Shown piece after piece: positions 61,160 to 64,000 of a stretch of 64,000 bases of DNA. Below the pieces are notes generated by a model, which was not told the DNA's origin, did not search any database, and worked only from the letters and a program-made list of their open reading frames with translations. The stretch comes from DATFMP01 sp035266845 (GTDB taxonomy: Bacteria > SAR324 > JACQKK01). The translations under genes were made by a program, and so were the position numbers. Position 1 is the first letter of the stretch. Every line of letters begins with the position of its first letter. The DNA lies in the NCBI GenBank assembly GCA_035266845.1, contig DATFMP010000076.1, positions 38,258 through 102,257 of the forward strand, given 5' to 3'.

Positions 61160-62413
61160 TCAGGCGGCGGCCAGCGCCTGTTCCAGGTCCGCCAGGATGT
61201 CCACCGGGTGCTCGATGCCCAGGGAGAGTCGGATCAGGTCTTCCGTTACGCCCACTTGCTCCTGCTCGTGCTTCCAGAAGGTGGCGTAGATGGTGGAGGC
61301 CGGGTGCAGCGCCAGGGTGCGCGTGTCGCCCAGGTTGGTGACGCGACCCACCAGCCGGCAGGCGTTGAGGAAGCGGAAGCAGGCCGCCTTGTCCGCCAGC
61401 GTGAAGGACAGCAGGCTGCCGAAGCGCCCGCGGAACTGTGCCCCGCTGAGGATATGCGCCGGGTGCGAGGGCAGCCCGGGATAGAGCACCGTGCCCACCT
61501 TGGGGTGCTCCACCAGAAACGCCGCCGCCCGCGCGGCGTTCTCGCACTGCCGCTCCAGCCGCAGGGGCAGGGTCTCCAGCCCGGTCAGCAGCAGAAACGC
61601 ATTCATGGGCGAAAGACAGGGCCCCACCGCGGCGAGCTGGCGCTTGCGCAGCTTGGACAGGAAGGCCGTGGGCTGCCCCTTGTGGAAGTCCCGCAGCGCC
61701 GGGCCCGGCCACGCAGGCCAGTCGCAGCGCCCGGTATCCACGATGAGGCCGCCCACCGTGCTGGCCGCCCCGGCAAGGTACTTGGAGGCGGAGAAGAACA
61801 GCACGTCCGCCTCGATCGCCTTCGCGTCGTACAGGCACGGTGTGAGCAGGGTCGCATCCACCAGCAGCGCCAGACCGTGGGCATCGCAGAGGGCGCGCCA
61901 AGCCCGGAACGACGGTACGATCATCGCGGGATTGGCGATGGCCTCCAGGAACACCGCGCGCGTGCGCGGGCCGATCAGCGCCTCGGCCTGGCCCGGCTCG
62001 CGCGGGTCCACGAAGTGCGTTGTGATGCCCAGCTCGGCCAGCGTGCGCGTGAGCAGGGTGTACGTGCCGCCGAACAGGTACGGGCTGGCGATCAGCTCGT
62101 CGCCGGCCTGCAGCAGGGTCAGCAGGCCCAGCGAGATGGCCGTCATGCCCGAGGCCACGGCCACGGCCCCCGACGCGCCGCAGGCCTCCGTGACGCGCTG
62201 CTCCAGTGCGGCCACGGTGGGGTTCTGCAGGCGCGAGTACAACGGCGCCTCGTTGTGTCCGGCGAAGGCCGCCTCCATCTCCTCGGCGGAACCGTGCGCG
62301 AACGACGTGGAGAGCGTCACCGGCGGCAGCGTGGCGCCGGGCTCACCCCCGGTGCCCGCCGCCCCGTGCACCAGCGTGGTTTCGATGTGCCACTTCGGCC
62401 CCTGTGCGCTCAT
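61160..62413 (-). CDS. Cys/Met-metabolism PLP enzyme (MetY/MetB-like)
   Basis: 417 residues. PLP Lys K211 in FSASKYLAG, cofactor Asp D186 in LLVDAT, and YSRLQNPT (59-66). Fold type I transsulfuration family: O-acetylhomoserine sulfhydrylase, cystathionine gamma-synthase or gamma-lyase. Which reaction is unclear; the sequence lacks the fully conserved GGHSD-type loop of MetY, reading LAGAAST. Two palindromes lie in its promoter. Confidence 0.88.
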   Translation of the reverse strand: MSAQGPKWHIETTLVHGAAGTGGEPGATLPPVTLSTSFAHGSAEEMEAAFAGHNEAPLYSRLQNPTVAALEQRVTEACGASGAVAVASGMTAISLGLLTLLQAGDELIASPYLFGGTYTLLTRTLAELGITTHFVDPREPGQAEALIGPRTRAVFLEAIANPAMIVPSFRAWRALCDAHGLALLVDATLLTPCLYDAKAIEADVLFFSASKYLAGAASTVGGLIVDTGRCDWPAWPGPALRDFHKGQPTAFLSKLRKRQLAAVGPCLSPMNAFLLLTGLETLPLRLERQCENAARAAAFLVEHPKVGTVLYPGLPSHPAHILSGAQFRGRFGSLLSFTLADKAACFRFLNACRLVGRVTNLGDTRTLALHPASTIYATFWKHEQEQVGVTEDLIRLSLGIEHPVDILADLEQALAAA

Positions 62414-62442
62414 CGGCGTTTCCCCAGTGCGATGCTTCGATC

Positions 62443-62467
62443 ATGATGTGGTCATCATATGCGCATA
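62443..62467 (-). promoter_or_regulatory. Palindromes in the promoter of the MetY-like gene
   Basis: ATGAT-GTGGTC-ATCAT (62443-62458, 5-bp arms) abuts the 10-bp palindrome TATGCGCATA (62458-62467). This is the only AT-rich stretch around. On the minus strand TTTACA and CATATG are spaced near 18 bases like weak -35/-10 elements, with the palindromes over the -10 region. An operator is likely; the regulator is unknown. Confidence 0.4.
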
Positions 62468-62577
62468 CAGTGATGTGATTGTAAAGAGCGCGTCATAACG
62501 ATTGAGGCACGGGCCGGTGCGCGCTACGCTGGAGCGGGTTTCCGGTCGGCAAGCCAACCCGAGCCAGTGGGGGTGAT

Positions 62578-62814
62578 ATGGCCGAGCAGGTATCCGCGAA
62601 GCTGCGCGCGGAGGTGCTGGAGCGTGCCCGGGGGCGGTGTGAGTGCATGATGAGCACTTGCGGCGACCATCAGGGCCGCTGCCATCGGCCGCTGGAAGGC
62701 GACTGGGCGGTGCATCGGTTGCGGGCCGGCGGGCCGTACGCGCTCAGCAATGTGCTGGGCATGTGCCCGGCCTGCCACCGCAAGGCGCCGGAGCTGGGCA
62801 GCGCGCGCCGCTAG
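62578..62814 (+). CDS. Small HNH-like zinc protein
   Basis: 78 residues. Two Cys clusters (C-E-C near 21-23 with a second C and CH nearby, and C-P-A-C-H near the end) and GPYALSNVLGMC make an HNH-like beta-beta-alpha zinc fold, but the classic catalytic His-Asn-His set is not clearly complete. Whether it cuts DNA is doubtful. Weak GGGGGTG ribosome site. Followed after 13 bases by a convergent esterase gene. Confidence 0.6.
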   Translation: MAEQVSAKLRAEVLERARGRCECMMSTCGDHQGRCHRPLEGDWAVHRLRAGGPYALSNVLGMCPACHRKAPELGSARR

Positions 62815-62827
62815 CGGATGGCGCCCG

Positions 62828-63490
62828 TTAGCCCTGTGGTTCCGGTGAGCCCTCCGGCCAGCGGGCGGCGATCCACGCGCGGATCAGTGGCAGCTCGCGG
62901 TCGGGGTCGATGGTGTGGGCCTTGGGGAACTCGTGCCACTCGACGGGAATGCCCAGGGCGCGCAGTTGCTCCATCTGGGCGTGGGTGCGCGCGACGGGCA
63001 GCAGCTCGTCGTAGGTGCCGTGGGTGACCAGCCAGGCCTGCTCCCGGGCGCGTGGGGCTAGCTCGGCGGGCAGGCGCTCCAGCCCGAAGGCATAGCCGCT
63101 CACGCCCACGATGCCCGCCAGCGGCTCCTGGTAGCGCAGCGCGAAGTCCAGCGACATCAGGCAGCCTTGGGAGAAGCCGAACAGCACGGTATCGGTCGAG
63201 GCCCAGCCCTGGGCGGCCAGTTCCGCGAAGAGCCGGCGCAGCAGGCCGCGGCCCTCCAGCACGCCGGGCGCCGGATCCTCGATGTCGTACCAGGCGTAAC
63301 CGATCACATAGGGGTGGGGGGCGTTAACCAGCAGGTAGTTCAGCCAGGGCAGACGCAGCATCTGCGGCATCCAGTAGAAGCCCGCCATGCTGTCGCCCAG
63401 CCCGTGCAGCACCACCATCAGGCGGCTCGAGGCCTGCTCGGCTGGGAAGAAGCGGCTTTCCAACGCGGTGATGGTGGGGGCTGCGGGCAT
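62828..63490 (-). CDS. Carboxylesterase/phospholipase-type alpha/beta hydrolase
   Basis: 220 residues. Nucleophile Ser in GFSQG, with Asp in THGTYDELLP and His in FPKAHTID as the rest of the triad; the oxyanion segment HGLGDS is at about 29-34. This matches the acyl-protein thioesterase/carboxylesterase (Abhydrolase_2) family. Substrate unknown. It is 6 bases downstream of the barrel gene on the same strand. Confidence 0.9.
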   Translation of the reverse strand: MPAAPTITALESRFFPAEQASSRLMVVLHGLGDSMAGFYWMPQMLRLPWLNYLLVNAPHPYVIGYAWYDIEDPAPGVLEGRGLLRRLFAELAAQGWASTDTVLFGFSQGCLMSLDFALRYQEPLAGIVGVSGYAFGLERLPAELAPRAREQAWLVTHGTYDELLPVARTHAQMEQLRALGIPVEWHEFPKAHTIDPDRELPLIRAWIAARWPEGSPEPQG

Positions 63491-63496
63491 GCCGGG

Positions 63497-64000
63497 TCAG
63501 AAGCGATAGCCCGCGGAAACCGCGGTGGCGTTCACCGTGCGGTGAAAGCCATAGCCGAACACGGGGTCGGTGCCCTTGAAGTCCGTGCGCTCCAGGTGCC
63601 CTGTCAGCGTCCAGTTGCCCTGCGTCACCCACGCCAGCGTCAGTTGCTGCGACTTGGTGGTCTCCTTGAACGCGGGCGAGACCGGCGCGCGGGTGGCCTC
63701 GCCGTCCCGCGATTGCAGGCCGATCCCGAGCCGGCCGAAGCGCGCCTCGATGACGGCCACCGTCTCCTGCTCTTCGTTCAGGAAGTTGGTGCCATCCGTG
63801 ACGAAGTCTTTGCCCGTCCGGTACACCTCCAGGTGCCAGGGATTGGGTCCCCGCCCCAGGTAGGCCACGCCGTAGCCCTGCACGTCCCGGTTCACCTTGA
63901 AGTTATTGGTGGGGCTTGTGAGATTGCGGAAGTCGAACTTCTCCGTGCCGCTCAGATAGCCCAGGTAGAACGCACCTCCCAGGCGCAGGGATGCCCCGGT
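63497..64000 (-). CDS. Outer-membrane barrel/porin-like protein, N-terminus beyond window
   Basis: 168 codons visible; the frame is open to the right edge. Alternating strands with long loops, LTLAWVTQGNWTLTGHLERT and the C-terminal residue Phe (AGYRF) are those of an outer-membrane barrel recognised by the BAM complex. A porin or selective channel is likely; the start is outside. It may be co-transcribed with the esterase gene. Confidence 0.8.
   Translation of the reverse strand, partial: TGASLRLGGAFYLGYLSGTEKFDFRNLTSPTNNFKVNRDVQGYGVAYLGRGPNPWHLEVYRTGKDFVTDGTNFLNEEQETVAVIEARFGRLGIGLQSRDGEATRAPVSPAFKETTKSQQLTLAWVTQGNWTLTGHLERTDFKGTDPVFGYGFHRTVNATAVSAGYRF

Noticed and set aside
62578..62814. 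A homing endonuclease
   Set aside because: The zinc fold resembles HNH but is short, not inside an intron or intein, and the catalytic residues are not clearly complete.
1..64000. CRISPR arrays, tRNA/rRNA genes, transposases or phage genes
   Set aside because: No regularly spaced repeats of 25-40 bases, no cloverleaf or rRNA sequence recognised, and no integrase or transposase motif among the translated genes.

Overview
The window is high-GC bacterial chromosome, roughly two thirds G+C by eye, from a diderm. It encodes lipoproteins with lipoboxes, several outer-membrane beta-barrels and periplasmic multihaem cytochromes c. I see no rRNA, tRNA, transposase, phage gene or CRISPR array. Both ends cut genes: a thioredoxin reductase on the left and an outer-membrane barrel on the right. 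The phylum is not decided by what is visible. PurB looks like the form found in actinobacteria, while the cell envelope and the CarH/DUF2878 gene set point to a Gram-negative. An uncultivated facultative anaerobe from soil or sediment would fit, but that is inference.

Layout. Bases 1-7000: trxB, a metallo-hydrolase, a lipoprotein, an FMN alpha-hydroxy-acid dehydrogenase and argG. Bases 7000-9600: an octahaem hydroxylamine-oxidoreductase-like cytochrome with a membrane partner. Bases 9900-16500: purB, a DUF983 protein, a rhodanese, an aminotransferase, coaE and a MATE exporter. Bases 16600-18050: two tandem paralogous outer-membrane proteins, one of them much more AT-rich. Bases 18300-21200: a potassium channel gene between two lipid-kinase paralogues. 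Bases 21400-33990: an acyl-CoA carboxyltransferase and scattered oxidoreductases (MDR, SDR, AKR, LLM), a GST and an FAH-family hydrolase. Bases 34000-36200: aldehyde:ferredoxin oxidoreductase with its own MoaD. Bases 38236-45803: a seven-gene respiratory sulfur cluster. Bases 47147-53503: a CarH/LitR-type B12 photoreceptor regulator and its divergent lipid-modification operon. Bases 53478-64000: dehydrogenases, a parvulin isomerase, a lactonase-like hydrolase, a MetY-like enzyme, an esterase and the partial barrel.

The most interesting unit is 38348-45803: a Psr/Phs-type molybdoenzyme (catalytic, iron-sulfur and NrfD subunits), two half-size YeeE/YedE permeases, a 12-haem cytochrome, and a lipid-anchored rhodanese fold that has lost its catalytic cysteine but ends in a cysteine on a flexible tail. 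An FNR-type box (TTGAC-N4-GTCAA) sits upstream. Similar boxes precede the aldehyde oxidoreductase gene and an MDR gene, so anaerobic control of a set of genes is plausible.

A second cross-cutting feature is a family of about 82-89 bp inverted-repeat elements. There are five copies, all between genes and all in the left third of the window.
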